Below the pieces are notes generated by a model that made no database searches, was not told where the DNA came from, and worked only from the letters and a program-made list of their open reading frames with translations. A DNA stretch of 64,000 bases, from NCBI RefSeq assembly GCF_023699475.1, contig NZ_JALXFV010000008.1, forward strand, positions 658,583 to 722,582, written 5' to 3'. A program made the position numbers and the translations under genes. Below, one piece after another: positions 34,521-43,267 of the stretch. Every line of letters begins with the position of its first letter. The stretch's first letter is position 1. The DNA comes from Halomarina rubra (GTDB lineage: Archaea > Halobacteriota > Halobacteria > Halobacteriales > Haloarculaceae).

Positions 34521-34591
34521 TGCACCGACCGGGATTCGAACCCGGGCCATGAGCTTGGAAGGCTCAGGTCCTGCCACTAGACCATCGGTGC
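34521..34591 (-). tRNA. tRNA-Gly (anticodon UCC)
   Basis: A 71-base cloverleaf on the minus strand: acceptor GCACCGA/TCGGTGC, anticodon stem TGAGC/GCTCA with loop CTTCCAA, giving anticodon TCC, T arm CCGGG-TTCGAAT-CCCGG, and discriminator A. No intron, CCA not encoded. It decodes GGA. It lies 29 bases downstream of the Trm9-like methyltransferase gene, on the same strand. Confidence 0.95.
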
Positions 34592-34620
34592 GCGCTTCGT
34601 TCTGTACTTCTCGCCCCCGC

Positions 34621-35343
34621 CTATGTGCGTTTCCCTTCGACCCTCTCGCCGCCGACGACGGCGTAACAGTTGCCCTCGCTCTCGTAGACGTCCGCGACGG
34701 TCAGGGTGCTCGCGTCGAGGTCTGCCTCGAACTCCGCGAGGTCGTAGACGTGGTAGAACCGGCCCACTTTCTCCCCACCGGGGAGCGTCCAGTCGACGGT
34801 GGTGTCGAACCCCTCCTCGCGGTCGAACGCCGAGTGAGTGACCGCCCAGACGCTGACGAGCGCCCGCCCGCCCGGCGTCAGGACCCGCGCGAGGTCGTCG
34901 AGGCTCGCGCGACGCGTCTCGCGGGTCGGGAGGTGGTGGAGCGCGGCGACGTACACCGCGAGGTCGACGCTGTCGTCGACCAGCGGGAGGCAGGCGGCGT
35001 CGCCCGCGACCGGTGCGAGGGCGTCGTCGTAGCCGCGCTCGGCGGCCCGTTCGCGGGCGACACGCAGGAACGTACGGCTGACGTCGAGTCCGACGACACG
35101 GTCGGCGCGCTCGGCGAGCAGTTCGGCGTGGCGGCCGTTGCCACAGCCGAGGTCGAGCGCCGTCGCGGAGTCGGCCGCCGACTCGCAGAACTCGCGGACC
35201 TCGGGCCAGGGATGCTCGCGGGTCTTCGAGAAGTGCTCGGCGATGCGGTCGTACGTCTCGGGGACGCCGCGTCGGTCGACGGTCGCCTCGCGGTCGGGCC
35301 GGTCACGGGCCACGTCGTCCGCGGGCCGGTCGTCGTCGGGCAT
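34621..35343 (-). CDS. Trm9-like tRNA wobble-uridine methyltransferase (putative)
   Basis: A 240-residue class I methyltransferase. Residues 30-50 read YDRIAEHFSKTREHPWPEV, matching the FSxTRxxPWP signature of the Trm9/ABH8 family, and motif I is ALDLGCGNGRHAELLAE; the GRFYHVYDLAEFEADL element near the C terminus is the family's second landmark. Eukaryal Trm9 makes the methyl ester of carboxymethyl-uridine at tRNA position 34. Whether archaea have the same substrate is unproven. ATG 35343 follows the arginase stop by two bases, so it is operonic with arginase, and tRNA-Gly(UCC) follows. Confidence 0.75.
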   Translation of the reverse strand: MPDDDRPADDVARDRPDREATVDRRGVPETYDRIAEHFSKTREHPWPEVREFCESAADSATALDLGCGNGRHAELLAERADRVVGLDVSRTFLRVARERAAERGYDDALAPVAGDAACLPLVDDSVDLAVYVAALHHLPTRETRRASLDDLARVLTPGGRALVSVWAVTHSAFDREEGFDTTVDWTLPGGEKVGRFYHVYDLAEFEADLDASTLTVADVYESEGNCYAVVGGERVEGKRT

Positions 35344-35345
35344 CG

Positions 35346-36248
35346 TCAGATGATGCGCTTTCCGAGGCCGCTCGCGGCGAGTTCGACGGCGAGTTCTGCG
35401 GTGCGGTTCGAGCGGTCGAGGATGGGGTTGACCTCGACGACCTCCATCGAGCGCACGTCGCGACGGGCGGTGCGTTCGAGCGCGGCGTGTGCCTCACGGT
35501 AGGTGACACCCCCGCGGACGGGCGTCCCGACGCCGGGCGCTTCGTTCGGGTCGAGCCAGTCGAGGTCGAGGCTGACGTGGATACCGTCGGTCCCGTCGCT
35601 GGCGACGTCGAGGGCGTCCTCGGTGACCTCGGTGATACCGCGCTCGTCGATGTCGCTCATCGTGAACACGCTCACGTCGGTGTCGCGCAACGCCTCGCGT
35701 TCGGTCTCGTCGATGCTCCGGATACCGACGAGCGCGACGTTCTCCTCTTTCACACCGGCTTCGGCCCAGTCGGTGTCGGCGAACTCGCCCTCGCCGAGGA
35801 AGGCAGCGACGGGCATCCCGTGGACGTTCCCGGAGGGCGTGGTCGCCGGCGTGTTGAAGTCGGCGTGGGCGTCGAACCAGACGACGCCGACGTCGGCGTC
35901 GCGGGCGCTGCCGTTGACCGACCCGATGGCGATGGAGTGGTCGCCACCGAGGACGAGCGGGAACGCGCCCTCCTCCAGGGTGTCGGCCACCTCGTCGGCC
36001 AGTCGGGTACAGACGTCCCGAACCTCCGCGACGTACTTCGCGCGGCCCGTCTCGGGAGTGACGGCGTCGGGGTCGCCGACCTCGGGGCGAGCGACGGTGA
36101 GGTCGCCCACGTCCGTCGGGTCGTAGTCCAGGTCGGTGAGTTGCCGGTCGAGACCGGCGTAGCGGATGGCCGACGGCCCCATGTCGACGCCACGTCGGTC
36201 CGCCCCGAGGTCCATCGGGACGCCGATGATTCGCAGTGGTCGCGTCAT
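35346..36248 (-). CDS. Arginase/agmatinase-family ureohydrolase (probably arginase)
   Basis: A 300-residue binuclear-manganese enzyme that hydrolyses a guanidino compound, most likely arginine to ornithine and urea. Metal-ligand motifs are GGDHSIAIG (about residue 110), WFDAHADFN (about 135) and SLDLDWLDPNEAPG (about 235). The N terminus RIIGVPMDLGADRRGVDMGPSAIRYAGL is typical of arginase rather than agmatinase, but the two cannot be fully separated. ATG 36248 is chosen; a longer frame upstream is Arg-rich. No urease genes are seen nearby. The gene is followed at once by the Trm9-like methyltransferase. Confidence 0.88.
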   Translation of the reverse strand: MTRPLRIIGVPMDLGADRRGVDMGPSAIRYAGLDRQLTDLDYDPTDVGDLTVARPEVGDPDAVTPETGRAKYVAEVRDVCTRLADEVADTLEEGAFPLVLGGDHSIAIGSVNGSARDADVGVVWFDAHADFNTPATTPSGNVHGMPVAAFLGEGEFADTDWAEAGVKEENVALVGIRSIDETEREALRDTDVSVFTMSDIDERGITEVTEDALDVASDGTDGIHVSLDLDWLDPNEAPGVGTPVRGGVTYREAHAALERTARRDVRSMEVVEVNPILDRSNRTAELAVELAASGLGKRII

Positions 36249-36430
36249 GGCCGAGAGGTCTCCACGCGGCGGTAAAGTGTCGCCGGTTCGGGTAGGGGTC
36301 GCTCGTCCTGCGACCGGACCGACCGGACCGACGGGAACGAACGGTCGCCCCCGTCGCGGACGGAGCGCCTTCGTTTCGGGCGACACGACGGGGCACCAAG
36401 GCTAAGCCGCCGGCGGTTGCCGTGGTCGGT

Positions 36431-37771
36431 ATGCGCGTCATCAAACTCCTCGTCCCCGAGGACCAACTCGACACGGTCTTCGACATTCTGGACGGGGAGA
36501 ACATCGACTTCGTCGTCACCAAGGACGCGACGGAGCGACGAGACCGGTCGCTCGTCGAGTTCCCGCTGCCCACCCAGGCCGTCGAGTTCGTCCTCCGGAA
36601 ACTCCGCGAGGCGGGAATCGACGACCACGAGTACACCATCATCGCGAGCGCCGAGACCGCCAAGACCGAACACTACCACGAACTCGAAGACCGGTTCGTC
36701 GCCGGCGTCGAGGAGGACGACTCGGTCGCTCCCGAGGAGATCCGCGCGAAAGCGCTGGACATGTACCGCAACGCGCTCACCTACTACTCGCTGACCGCGT
36801 TCTCGGCCATCGTCGCCGCGGCTGGCCTCCTCCTCGACTCGCCGGCGGTCGTCGTCGGTGCCATGGTCATCGCCCCGCAGGTCGGGTCGGCGCTCATCTC
36901 CAGCGTCGGGATGGTGCTCGACGACCGCCGGATGATGCTGATGGGCATCCGAACACAGGTCGTCGGGTTCACCATCGCCATCGTGGGTGCAATCGCGTTC
37001 GGCTGGTTGCTCAAAGTGGGCGGGTTCATCCCCAACGCGCTCGACGTGACGACAGTCGGACAGATAGCGAAACGCATCTCGCCGGGCCTGCTCTCGGTGT
37101 CGGTCGCGTTCTGTGCGGGGGCAGCCGGTGCGTTCGGACTCGCGACGGCGTTGCCCGTCTCGCTCGTCGGTGTCATGATCGCAGCAGCCCTCGTGCCGGC
37201 GGCGGCGGCCGTCGGCATCGGCATCGCGTGGGGGCTTCCGGCGGTCGCACTCGGAGCGTTCCTCCTGCTGGTCGTCAACGCCGTCGCGGTCAACCTCTCG
37301 GGCTTTCTCGTCCTCTGGTACCTCGGCTACCGCCCGGAGTCTTGGGAGCGCGCCGAGGTCGGTGCGGTCCGGCGCTACGCCCCCACCGCGGGTGCGCTCT
37401 TCGTCCTCGTCGGCATCCTCCTCCTCGTCGGCGGCGTCGTCGGCGGGAGCGTCGCTCTGGAAAACGACGTGAACGGTGTCGTCACCGACGCCGTACAGAG
37501 CGACGAGTACCAGCAACTGACGCTCGTCTCCGTCTCGACGGAGGTGAACACCATCCAGCTGTTCGACGAGACCCCGACCGTCAGCGTCGTCGTCGGCCGG
37601 CCGTCCGGCGAACAGTATCCGGACCTCGCCGACGACCTCGCCGCTCGAATCGAGGAGACGACCGGCGAACGGGTCGTCGTCGACGTGCAGTACAACGACC
37701 ACTCGCGTTCGGAACCGGAGTCGAGCGAGGCGCTGGGCGGTGCGTTCTCGGGACGAAGCGCGCTCGTCTGA
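36431..37771 (+). CDS. DUF389 family membrane protein (TIGR00341 type)
   Basis: A 446-residue protein with a soluble N-terminal alpha/beta part of about 110 residues (MRVIKLLVPEDQLDTVFDILDGENIDFVV) and then about eight membrane segments (LTYYSLTAFSAIVAAAGLLLDSPAVVVGAMVIAPQVG and later). The GAMVIAPQVGSAL segment is the family hallmark of DUF389, function unknown. After the last membrane helix an acidic C-terminal domain of about 110 residues follows. Start at ATG 36431 rather than a codon three earlier. It is divergent from arginase. Confidence 0.85.
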   Translation: MRVIKLLVPEDQLDTVFDILDGENIDFVVTKDATERRDRSLVEFPLPTQAVEFVLRKLREAGIDDHEYTIIASAETAKTEHYHELEDRFVAGVEEDDSVAPEEIRAKALDMYRNALTYYSLTAFSAIVAAAGLLLDSPAVVVGAMVIAPQVGSALISSVGMVLDDRRMMLMGIRTQVVGFTIAIVGAIAFGWLLKVGGFIPNALDVTTVGQIAKRISPGLLSVSVAFCAGAAGAFGLATALPVSLVGVMIAAALVPAAAAVGIGIAWGLPAVALGAFLLLVVNAVAVNLSGFLVLWYLGYRPESWERAEVGAVRRYAPTAGALFVLVGILLLVGGVVGGSVALENDVNGVVTDAVQSDEYQQLTLVSVSTEVNTIQLFDETPTVSVVVGRPSGEQYPDLADDLAARIEETTGERVVVDVQYNDHSRSEPESSEALGGAFSGRSALV

Positions 37772-37799
37772 GTAGAAAGGCTATGCCGCAGTCACGGGG

Positions 37800-38711
37800 T
37801 CACAGGTACGCCGTGCAGACGCGGCGAAGCCCCTCCTCGAAGTCGACCTGGGGTTCCCACCCGGTCGCGGTCTTCATCTTCGAGGGGTCGGCCTTCGTGT
37901 CGTGGACGTAGTTCTTCAGCGGGTTCTCGACGTACTCCGGTTCGACGGACCGCCCGAGCACCTCGTTGAGACGCTCGATGAGCGTGTTGATGGAGTAGGC
38001 GTCGCCCGTCCCGAGGTTGTAGATGCCGTCGAGTTCCTCGTCGGCGGCGAGTTCGAGACCGCTGACGACGTCGTCGACGTAGGTGAAGTCGCGCGTCTGG
38101 GTGCCGTCGCCGTAGATGACGGGCGACTCCTCGTTGGCGATCTTCTCGGCGAACTGCGCGATGAGGTTGGCGTACTCGCCCTTGTGCTCTTCCGCGCCAC
38201 CGTAACCCTGGTACACCGAGAAGAAGCGCATGCCGGCCATCGACAGGTCGTGGAAGTTCGAGTAGTACTCGGCGTACTCCTCGCGGGCCATCTTCGACGC
38301 CTCGTAGCCGGTGCGGGCTTCGACCGGCATGTCCTCCGAGCACGGGTCGGTCTGGGAGCCGTAGATAGAGGAGGTGGAGGCGTAGACGACCGTCTCGCAA
38401 CCGTCGGCACGGACCTGTTCGACGGTGTTGATGAACCCCTCGACGTTGACGCGGGCACCGCGCATCGGGTCGTCCTCGTGCATGTTCCGCGAGGAGAGCG
38501 CCGCGAGGTGGAACAGCACGTCGACGTCGCTCGGCAGGTCGTCGTCCAGGACCGACCCCTCGACGAACTGGACGGCTGGGTCGAGGTTATCCGCGGTCCC
38601 GAGGTAGGTGTCGTCCAGCGCGATGACGTCGTTGCCCTCGGCGAGCGCGTTAGCGAGGTTCGACCCGATGAACCCGGCACCGCCCGTGACGAGGACCCGG
38701 CAGTCTTCCAT
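37800..38711 (-). CDS. NAD-dependent sugar-nucleotide epimerase/dehydratase
   Basis: A 303-residue short-chain (extended) enzyme of the UDP-glucose 4-epimerase-like group. The cofactor site is VLVTGGAGFIGSNL (residues 7-20), the Tyr/Lys pair is in YEASK (about 135-139) with upstream STSSIYG, and DFTYVDDVV is near residue 208. Such enzymes act on nucleotide sugars for surface glycans or glycolipids. Exact reaction unknown. Start ATG 38711; divergent from the winged-helix regulator. Confidence 0.9.
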   Translation of the reverse strand: MEDCRVLVTGGAGFIGSNLANALAEGNDVIALDDTYLGTADNLDPAVQFVEGSVLDDDLPSDVDVLFHLAALSSRNMHEDDPMRGARVNVEGFINTVEQVRADGCETVVYASTSSIYGSQTDPCSEDMPVEARTGYEASKMAREEYAEYYSNFHDLSMAGMRFFSVYQGYGGAEEHKGEYANLIAQFAEKIANEESPVIYGDGTQTRDFTYVDDVVSGLELAADEELDGIYNLGTGDAYSINTLIERLNEVLGRSVEPEYVENPLKNYVHDTKADPSKMKTATGWEPQVDFEEGLRRVCTAYL

Positions 38712-38813
38712 ACCGAACAGCCTCGATGCCGTGGGAAATGTTTGTCGGTCGAAACGGCCTCGACGGGGGTCCTCACCGTCGGACTTATCACCGGTAGTTT
38801 CGAACCCTACTGC

Positions 38814-39347
38814 ATGTCATCGATAGAGCTCACGTCCAGCCAGAAGGAGATCCTTCAGGAGCTCATCAACCTCTACAGCATCTCGGAGCGCGCGGTCAAA
38901 GGCGAGGACATCGCCGACCAGACCGACCGCAACCCCGGCACCATCCGCAACCAGATGCAGTCGCTGAAAGCGCTGCAACTGGTCGAGGGCGTGCCCGGGC
39001 CGAAGGGCGGCTACAAACCGACGGCGACGGCCTACGAGGCACTGGAGATTCAGAACCTCGACGAACCCGCGGAGGTACCCCTGTTCCACAACGGGGAGCG
39101 CGTCCCCGACGCGAACGTCCAGGAGATCGACCTGACGAGCGTCCACCACCCCGACCTCTGTCGCGCGGAGATCCGCCTCCACGGCTCCATCAACGAGTTC
39201 CACAAGGGCGACACCGTCACCGTCGGCCCGACGCCGCGCTCGAAGCTGCTCATCGAGGGCGAGGTCGACGGGAAAGACGAGACCAGCAACGTCCTCGTCG
39301 TCTCGACGACGTCGATGGAAGCGCCCGCCGGCGAACCCGAACACTAG
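38814..39347 (+). CDS. Winged-helix transcriptional regulator with C-terminal ligand-like domain
   Basis: A 177-residue protein. Residues 1-70 are a winged helix (SSQKEILQELINLYSISERAVKGEDIADQ, recognition helix NPGTIRNQMQSLKALQL), similar to haloarchaeal Rrf2/TrmB-like regulators. Residues 100-170 are a beta-rich domain (LTSVHHPDLCRAEIRLHGSINEFHKGDTVTVGP). It is a haloarchaeal conserved regulator with no known effector. ATG 38814 is about 30 bases after ACTTATC. It is divergent from the epimerase with 102 bases between starts, so it may control it. Confidence 0.82.
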   Translation: MSSIELTSSQKEILQELINLYSISERAVKGEDIADQTDRNPGTIRNQMQSLKALQLVEGVPGPKGGYKPTATAYEALEIQNLDEPAEVPLFHNGERVPDANVQEIDLTSVHHPDLCRAEIRLHGSINEFHKGDTVTVGPTPRSKLLIEGEVDGKDETSNVLVVSTTSMEAPAGEPEH

Positions 39348-39487
39348 TCGCCCGGCCCGTCACTCGTCGCCCGACCCCGGGTCGTCGGCAGTCCCGGCAC
39401 GTCTGCCACGACGAGTGCGCACCGTTCGCCGTGGTAACACGACGTTCGCCACCGTATCACGTTCTCTATCCAAAGCCTTTGTATCCG

Positions 39488-39511
39488 ATGCCGTTGGAGA
39501 GTTGGACATGA
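39488..39511 (+). CDS. Possible 7-codon leader ORF ending on the next start codon
   Basis: Encodes MPLESWT; TGA overlaps the flavoprotein ATG at 39508 as ATGA. GGAGAG starts at 39496, about eight bases before that ATG. A TTTGTAT box ends just before the mini-ORF, so the main start could also be leaderless, in which case this ORF is chance. Confidence 0.25.
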   Translation: MPLESWT

Positions 39512-40701
39512 CTGAGAACGTCGTGGTCCTCGGGTCCGGGTACGCCGGGGCAGGCGCGGTCAAGAGCATCGAGAAGAAACTCGGCGACCGCGTCGACCTG
39601 ACGTGGGTCTCGGACGTGGACCACCACCTGGTGCTCCACGAGGCCCACCGCTGTATCCGCAACCCGCGGGTCAAAGAGAAGATCGCAATCCCCGTCGACG
39701 ACATCAAGAAGCCGAGCACGCGCTTCGTGCAGGCGGAGGTCACCAACGTCGACACCGACGAACAGGTCGTCGAACTCGACGACGGCACCGAGGTCAACTA
39801 CGACTACTGCGTCGTCGGCATCGGCTCCCAGACCGCCTTCTTCGGCATCGAGGGACTCCAGGAGCACGCCCTGACGCTGAAGAACCTCTCGGACGCCCTC
39901 GAGATTCACGACGCCATCAAGGAGGCCGCCCGCGACGCGACGCGCGCGGACCCCGCACAGGTCATCGTCGGCGGGGCCGGTCTCTCGGGCATCCAGTCCG
40001 CGGGTGAGATCGCGGAGTTCCGCGACATGCACCGCGCACCCATCGACATCCATCTCGTCGAGGGGCTGGACAACGTCTTCCCGCCTGGCAAACCCGAGAT
40101 CCAGGCGAAGCTCGACGAGATGCTCCGCGACCGCGACATCCAGATTCACACCGGCGAGTTCATCGGCGAGGTCGACGACGAGACCGTCTACGTCGGCGAC
40201 GACAAGGAACTCGACTACGACGTGCTGCTCTGGACCGGCGGCATCACCGGCCAGAACGTCGCCGAGAAGCTCGACATCGGGCAGGACGAACGCTCCCACC
40301 GGCTCCACGCCTCCTCGTCGTTCAAGACGAGCGAGCCCGGCGTGTTCGCCATCGGTGACTCCGCGCTGGTCGACCAGCCCGGCGACGAACCCGCACCCCC
40401 CACGGCGCAGGCCGCCTGGGACGCCGCCGAGATCGTCGGCGAGAACATCAAGCGCGACATCAACGACCAGCCCCTCCAGGAGTGGCGCTACAAGGACAAG
40501 GGGACGGTCGTCTCCGTCGGTGACGAGGCCGTCGCCCAGGACATCAAACCTACCGAGGCGATCGACATCCCCATCGCGCAGGTGCTCGGCAACCCGTTCG
40601 ACGGGATGGCCGCCGAGACGCTCAAGAAGGGCATCGCCGCCCGCTGGATCAACAAGGTCGCCGGACCGAGCCACGCCGCGAAGGCGTGGCCGGACATGTA
40701 A
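39508..40701 (+). CDS. FAD-dependent NAD(P)H dehydrogenase-like oxidoreductase (type II Ndh-like)
   Basis: A 397-residue two-dinucleotide-fold flavoprotein. FAD binding: VVVLGSGYAGAGAVKSI at residues 4-20; NAD-binding second GxGxxG: VIVGGAGLSGIQSAGEIAEF (about 152-171); the closing FAD motif is GVFAIGDSAL near residue 280. This pattern is that of type II NADH dehydrogenase/sulfide-quinone-reductase relatives, single-chain membrane-associated enzymes that pass electrons to quinone. A C-terminal amphipathic segment is consistent with membrane attachment. Start ATG 39508. Confidence 0.85.
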   Translation: MTENVVVLGSGYAGAGAVKSIEKKLGDRVDLTWVSDVDHHLVLHEAHRCIRNPRVKEKIAIPVDDIKKPSTRFVQAEVTNVDTDEQVVELDDGTEVNYDYCVVGIGSQTAFFGIEGLQEHALTLKNLSDALEIHDAIKEAARDATRADPAQVIVGGAGLSGIQSAGEIAEFRDMHRAPIDIHLVEGLDNVFPPGKPEIQAKLDEMLRDRDIQIHTGEFIGEVDDETVYVGDDKELDYDVLLWTGGITGQNVAEKLDIGQDERSHRLHASSSFKTSEPGVFAIGDSALVDQPGDEPAPPTAQAAWDAAEIVGENIKRDINDQPLQEWRYKDKGTVVSVGDEAVAQDIKPTEAIDIPIAQVLGNPFDGMAAETLKKGIAARWINKVAGPSHAAKAWPDM

Positions 40702-41037
40702 CACGACCTTTTACTGCACTCACTCGGCGCGCTTTGCGCGCCTCGTTCGCTGGTAAAAGCTCGGCCAAAAACCACGGCTCACCACCTCCGGTGGTTCGCC
40801 GTTCCCGCTCGCTCGTTTCACTCGCTCGCGGTAGGGCGGGTCGGCGTCATCGCTTCCGCACCGCACCCGCACAGCATCCGCACAGCATCGCATCGCCTCC
40901 GTACGTTCAAGTGCGAGAACGCGACCACCGTCGCCGTGCGCTGAGAACGGCAACGCGACGAGACGAGCGGAGTGCGACACGCGCCGTCGCGTGTGAGTGG
41001 TGCGTGTCGCCGTGTTCGCTATCCTCGACGCGACTGC
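40702..41037. other. Non-coding interval with stem-loops and short repeats
   Basis: A stretch of 336 bases without a convincing gene. It holds the large stem-loop listed separately, a six-base-pair hairpin ACCACC-TCC-GGTGGT (40781-40795), an imperfect palindrome rich in CGCTCG, and two tandem copies of an 11-base unit (CCGCACAGCAT) near 40870. The open frame across it is Arg-rich and unlike any halophile protein. Confidence 0.6.
40708..40759 (+). terminator. Large stem-loop after the flavoprotein gene
   Basis: Outer arms CTTTTAC (40708-40714) and GTAAAAG (40753-40759), inner perfect arms GGCGCGC (40726-40732) and GCGCGCC (40736-40742) around a TTT loop. Seven bases after the stop. It may stabilise or end the transcript; archaea do not normally use hairpin terminators, so termination is uncertain. 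Confidence 0.4.
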
Positions 41038-41454
41038 TCAGCGACGCTTGTAGTCTCGCTGTTCGACGTCCTCGACCTCGTGGCCGGCCTCCTGCCACGC
41101 GGTGAACCCGCCGGTCATGTGTGCGACGTCGGTGAATCCCATGTCTCGGAGGACATTCGCAGCGAGCGCCGAGCGTCCCGCTTCGTTGCAGAAGAGGACG
41201 TAGCGTCGGTCCGGGTCGAACCAGTCGCGGTAGTACTCCGTCTCGGGGTCTACCCAGAACTCCAGCATCCCCCTGGGTGCGTGTTTGGCACCGGGAATCG
41301 TCCCCTCTAGCCACAGCTCTCGGATATCACGGATGTCGACGAGCGTCACGTCGTCGTCGCCGAGTCGGTCGTGGACCTGTGTGACGGTGACCGTCTCGAC
41401 GTGCTCTTCGGCAGCTTCGGCCATGTCCCACGCGTGCTGACGGAGTTCGGTCAT
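41038..41454 (-). CDS. Rhodanese-like sulfurtransferase domain protein
   Basis: A 138-residue single rhodanese domain preceded by about 25 residues. The active-site loop is VLFCNEAGRSALAA, with Cys at about residue 101 and the Arg of the pocket at about 106. LVDIRDIRELWLEGTIPGAKHAPRG is the family N-terminal landmark. Such domains transfer sulfane sulfur or act in thiol regulation. Start ATG 41454. It follows the uridine phosphorylase gene in the same direction, 47 bases apart, but a functional link is doubtful. Confidence 0.88.
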   Translation of the reverse strand: MTELRQHAWDMAEAAEEHVETVTVTQVHDRLGDDDVTLVDIRDIRELWLEGTIPGAKHAPRGMLEFWVDPETEYYRDWFDPDRRYVLFCNEAGRSALAANVLRDMGFTDVAHMTGGFTAWQEAGHEVEDVEQRDYKRR

Positions 41455-41501
41455 CGTCCGCAACGGGACCGCCCGAAAGAAAGCGTTGTCGGCGATTCGG
41501 A

Positions 41502-42311
41502 TTAGAGCGACAGTCCGGCGTGCCAGCGGTCCGCACCGGCTTCGGCCTTCACTTCGTCCATCTTCGCGAGCAGGTGAGTCGCGAGGCTCGCGGTCTCGGA
41601 GGCACGGTCCGCGCCCTCGGTCCGGAACTCGCCGGTCGCGCGGTTGGCGTAGACGGTGCAGACCGCGCCCGCTCGTAGCCCGTAGACGTTCGCGAGCGTG
41701 CAGATGGCGCTGGCCTCCATCTCGAAGTTCTTCACGTTGGCCTGTTTCATCTCCTCGAACAGCGCCTCGCCGTCGGCGGACTCGTAGCCGTTGAACCCCT
41801 CGCGTCCCTGTCCGACGTAGAAGGAGTCGGCGGAGGCGGTGTGACCGACGTGGTAGTCGTAGCCCAGTCGCTCCGCGGCCGCGACGAGCGCCGTGACGAC
41901 CTCGAAGTCCGCGACCGCGGGGTACGTCTCCCGGACGTACGCGTCGCTGGTGCCTTCGAGACGGACGCCGCCGGCGGTGATGACGAGGTCGCCGATGTCC
42001 ATGTCCTCCTGGATGGCTCCACAGGAACCGACGCGGATGAACGTCTCCACGCCGACCCGGGCGAGTTCCTCGACGGCGATGGCGGCGGAGGGCGAACCGA
42101 TTCCCGTCGACGTGACGGAGATGGGTGTCCCCTCGTACTCGCCGGTGACCGTGTGGTACTCGCGGTGGCTGGCGACCTCCTCGGCGTCGTCCCAGTATCC
42201 GACGATGGTCTCGACGCGTTCGGTGTCGCCGGGCAGGAGCACCGTCTCCGCGACGTCGCCCGGCCCGACCTCGATGTGGTACTGTACGTCCTCGGCGTCG
42301 GAGTCGCTCAT
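41502..42311 (-). CDS. udp: Uridine phosphorylase family nucleoside phosphorylase
   Basis: A 269-residue nucleoside phosphorylase, which splits uridine (or a related nucleoside) with phosphate into base and ribose 1-phosphate. Landmarks: VLLPGDTERVETI (about 25-37), GIGSPSAAIAVEEL (about 71-84), FIRVGSCGAIQ (about 90-100), and FEMEASAICTLANVYG (about 198-213), the purine/uridine-phosphorylase sugar-binding motif. With cytidine deaminase and the nucleoside importer nearby, uridine is the likely substrate. Starts at ATG 42311. Confidence 0.88.
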   Translation of the reverse strand: MSDSDAEDVQYHIEVGPGDVAETVLLPGDTERVETIVGYWDDAEEVASHREYHTVTGEYEGTPISVTSTGIGSPSAAIAVEELARVGVETFIRVGSCGAIQEDMDIGDLVITAGGVRLEGTSDAYVRETYPAVADFEVVTALVAAAERLGYDYHVGHTASADSFYVGQGREGFNGYESADGEALFEEMKQANVKNFEMEASAICTLANVYGLRAGAVCTVYANRATGEFRTEGADRASETASLATHLLAKMDEVKAEAGADRWHAGLSL

Positions 42312-42453
42312 GGGCGGACGTCCGCGCCTGCGGGTAAAAGTGGGCGGTTATCCGGCGAGCGGTCCTCTCACCGTGACTGACACGTCTCGTCTGGTTTCCG
42401 TTCGTGACAATTTGCCAACAACTATTGGCGTCGGGGGGTGACCTACCGGAGCC

Positions 42454-43230
42454 ATGAGTGACATGCTCAGCGGACAGACCGCGGTGATAACTGGTGGGTC
42501 GAGCGGCAACGGACGTGCCATCGCGAAAGCGTTCGCCCGTGAGGGTGCGGACGTCGTCGTCGCGGACATCCAGTCGGACCCGCGAGAGGGCGGGACGCCG
42601 ACCCACGAGTGGGTCCCCGCGGAGACCGACGCCGAGGCGACGTACGTCGAGTGCGACGTGACGAACCGCGACGACCTGGAGGCGGCGATGGACGCCGCCG
42701 AGGAGTTCGGTGGCGTCACCTCGATGGTGAACAACGCCGGCATCTTCCGCGGCGAGGAGTTCACCGAGGTCACCGAACAGCAGTTCGACCAGTTGATGGA
42801 CATCAACGTCAAGGGCGTGTTCTTCGGTGCACAGGCCGCCGCGAGACGGATGCTCGACCACGGGAACGGCGGTACCATCGTCAACCTCTCCAGCGTCGCG
42901 GGGTTGCAGGGGTCGGGTGACTTCGTCACCTACTGCACCTCGAAGGGTGCGGTCCGCCTGTTGACGTACTCGCTGGCGGCGAAACTCGGCCCCGACGGCA
43001 TCCGGACGAACGCCATCCACCCGGGGCTCATCGAGACGACGATGACGACCGACGACGTCCCCATCTTCGGCACCGAAGCCGAGGAGGGGTACGTCGAGAC
43101 CATCCCCTCGCGACGGGCCGGCCAACCCGAGGACGTCGCCGACGCGGCGCTGTACCTCGCCAGCGACCTCTCGGGGTACGTCAACGGGGAGTCGCTCGTC
43201 GTCGACGGCGGGATGGCTCACACCCAGTGA
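42454..43230 (+). CDS. Short-chain dehydrogenase/reductase
   Basis: A 258-residue classical SDR. Cofactor motif [12 protein letters not shown] (about residues 15-26), NNAG (about 90), catalytic Ser in [11 protein letters not shown] and the Tyr-x3-Lys in YCTSK (about 163-167), and a Gly-Met C-terminal VVDGGMAH. Likely NAD(P)-dependent oxidation of a hydroxyl group. Asp in VVVADIQSD near residue 41 suggests NAD preference, but this is weak. It converges with the small membrane protein. Substrate unknown. Confidence 0.9.
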   Translation: MSDMLSGQTAVITGGSSGNGRAIAKAFAREGADVVVADIQSDPREGGTPTHEWVPAETDAEATYVECDVTNRDDLEAAMDAAEEFGGVTSMVNNAGIFRGEEFTEVTEQQFDQLMDINVKGVFFGAQAAARRMLDHGNGGTIVNLSSVAGLQGSGDFVTYCTSKGAVRLLTYSLAAKLGPDGIRTNAIHPGLIETTMTTDDVPIFGTEAEEGYVETIPSRRAGQPEDVADAALYLASDLSGYVNGESLVVDGGMAHTQ

Positions 43231-43267
43231 GCGAGTCGGAGACGGTCTGTGAGGTGCCGACGGTCGG

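Noticed and set aside
34416-34591. A second functional tRNA-Gly just downstream of the first.
   Set aside because: Only about 27 bases match, covering the T loop and acceptor end; there is no D or anticodon arm in the copy.
40708-40759. A definite intrinsic terminator.
   Set aside because: Archaeal termination normally relies on T-rich tracts, and no run of T follows the hairpin.
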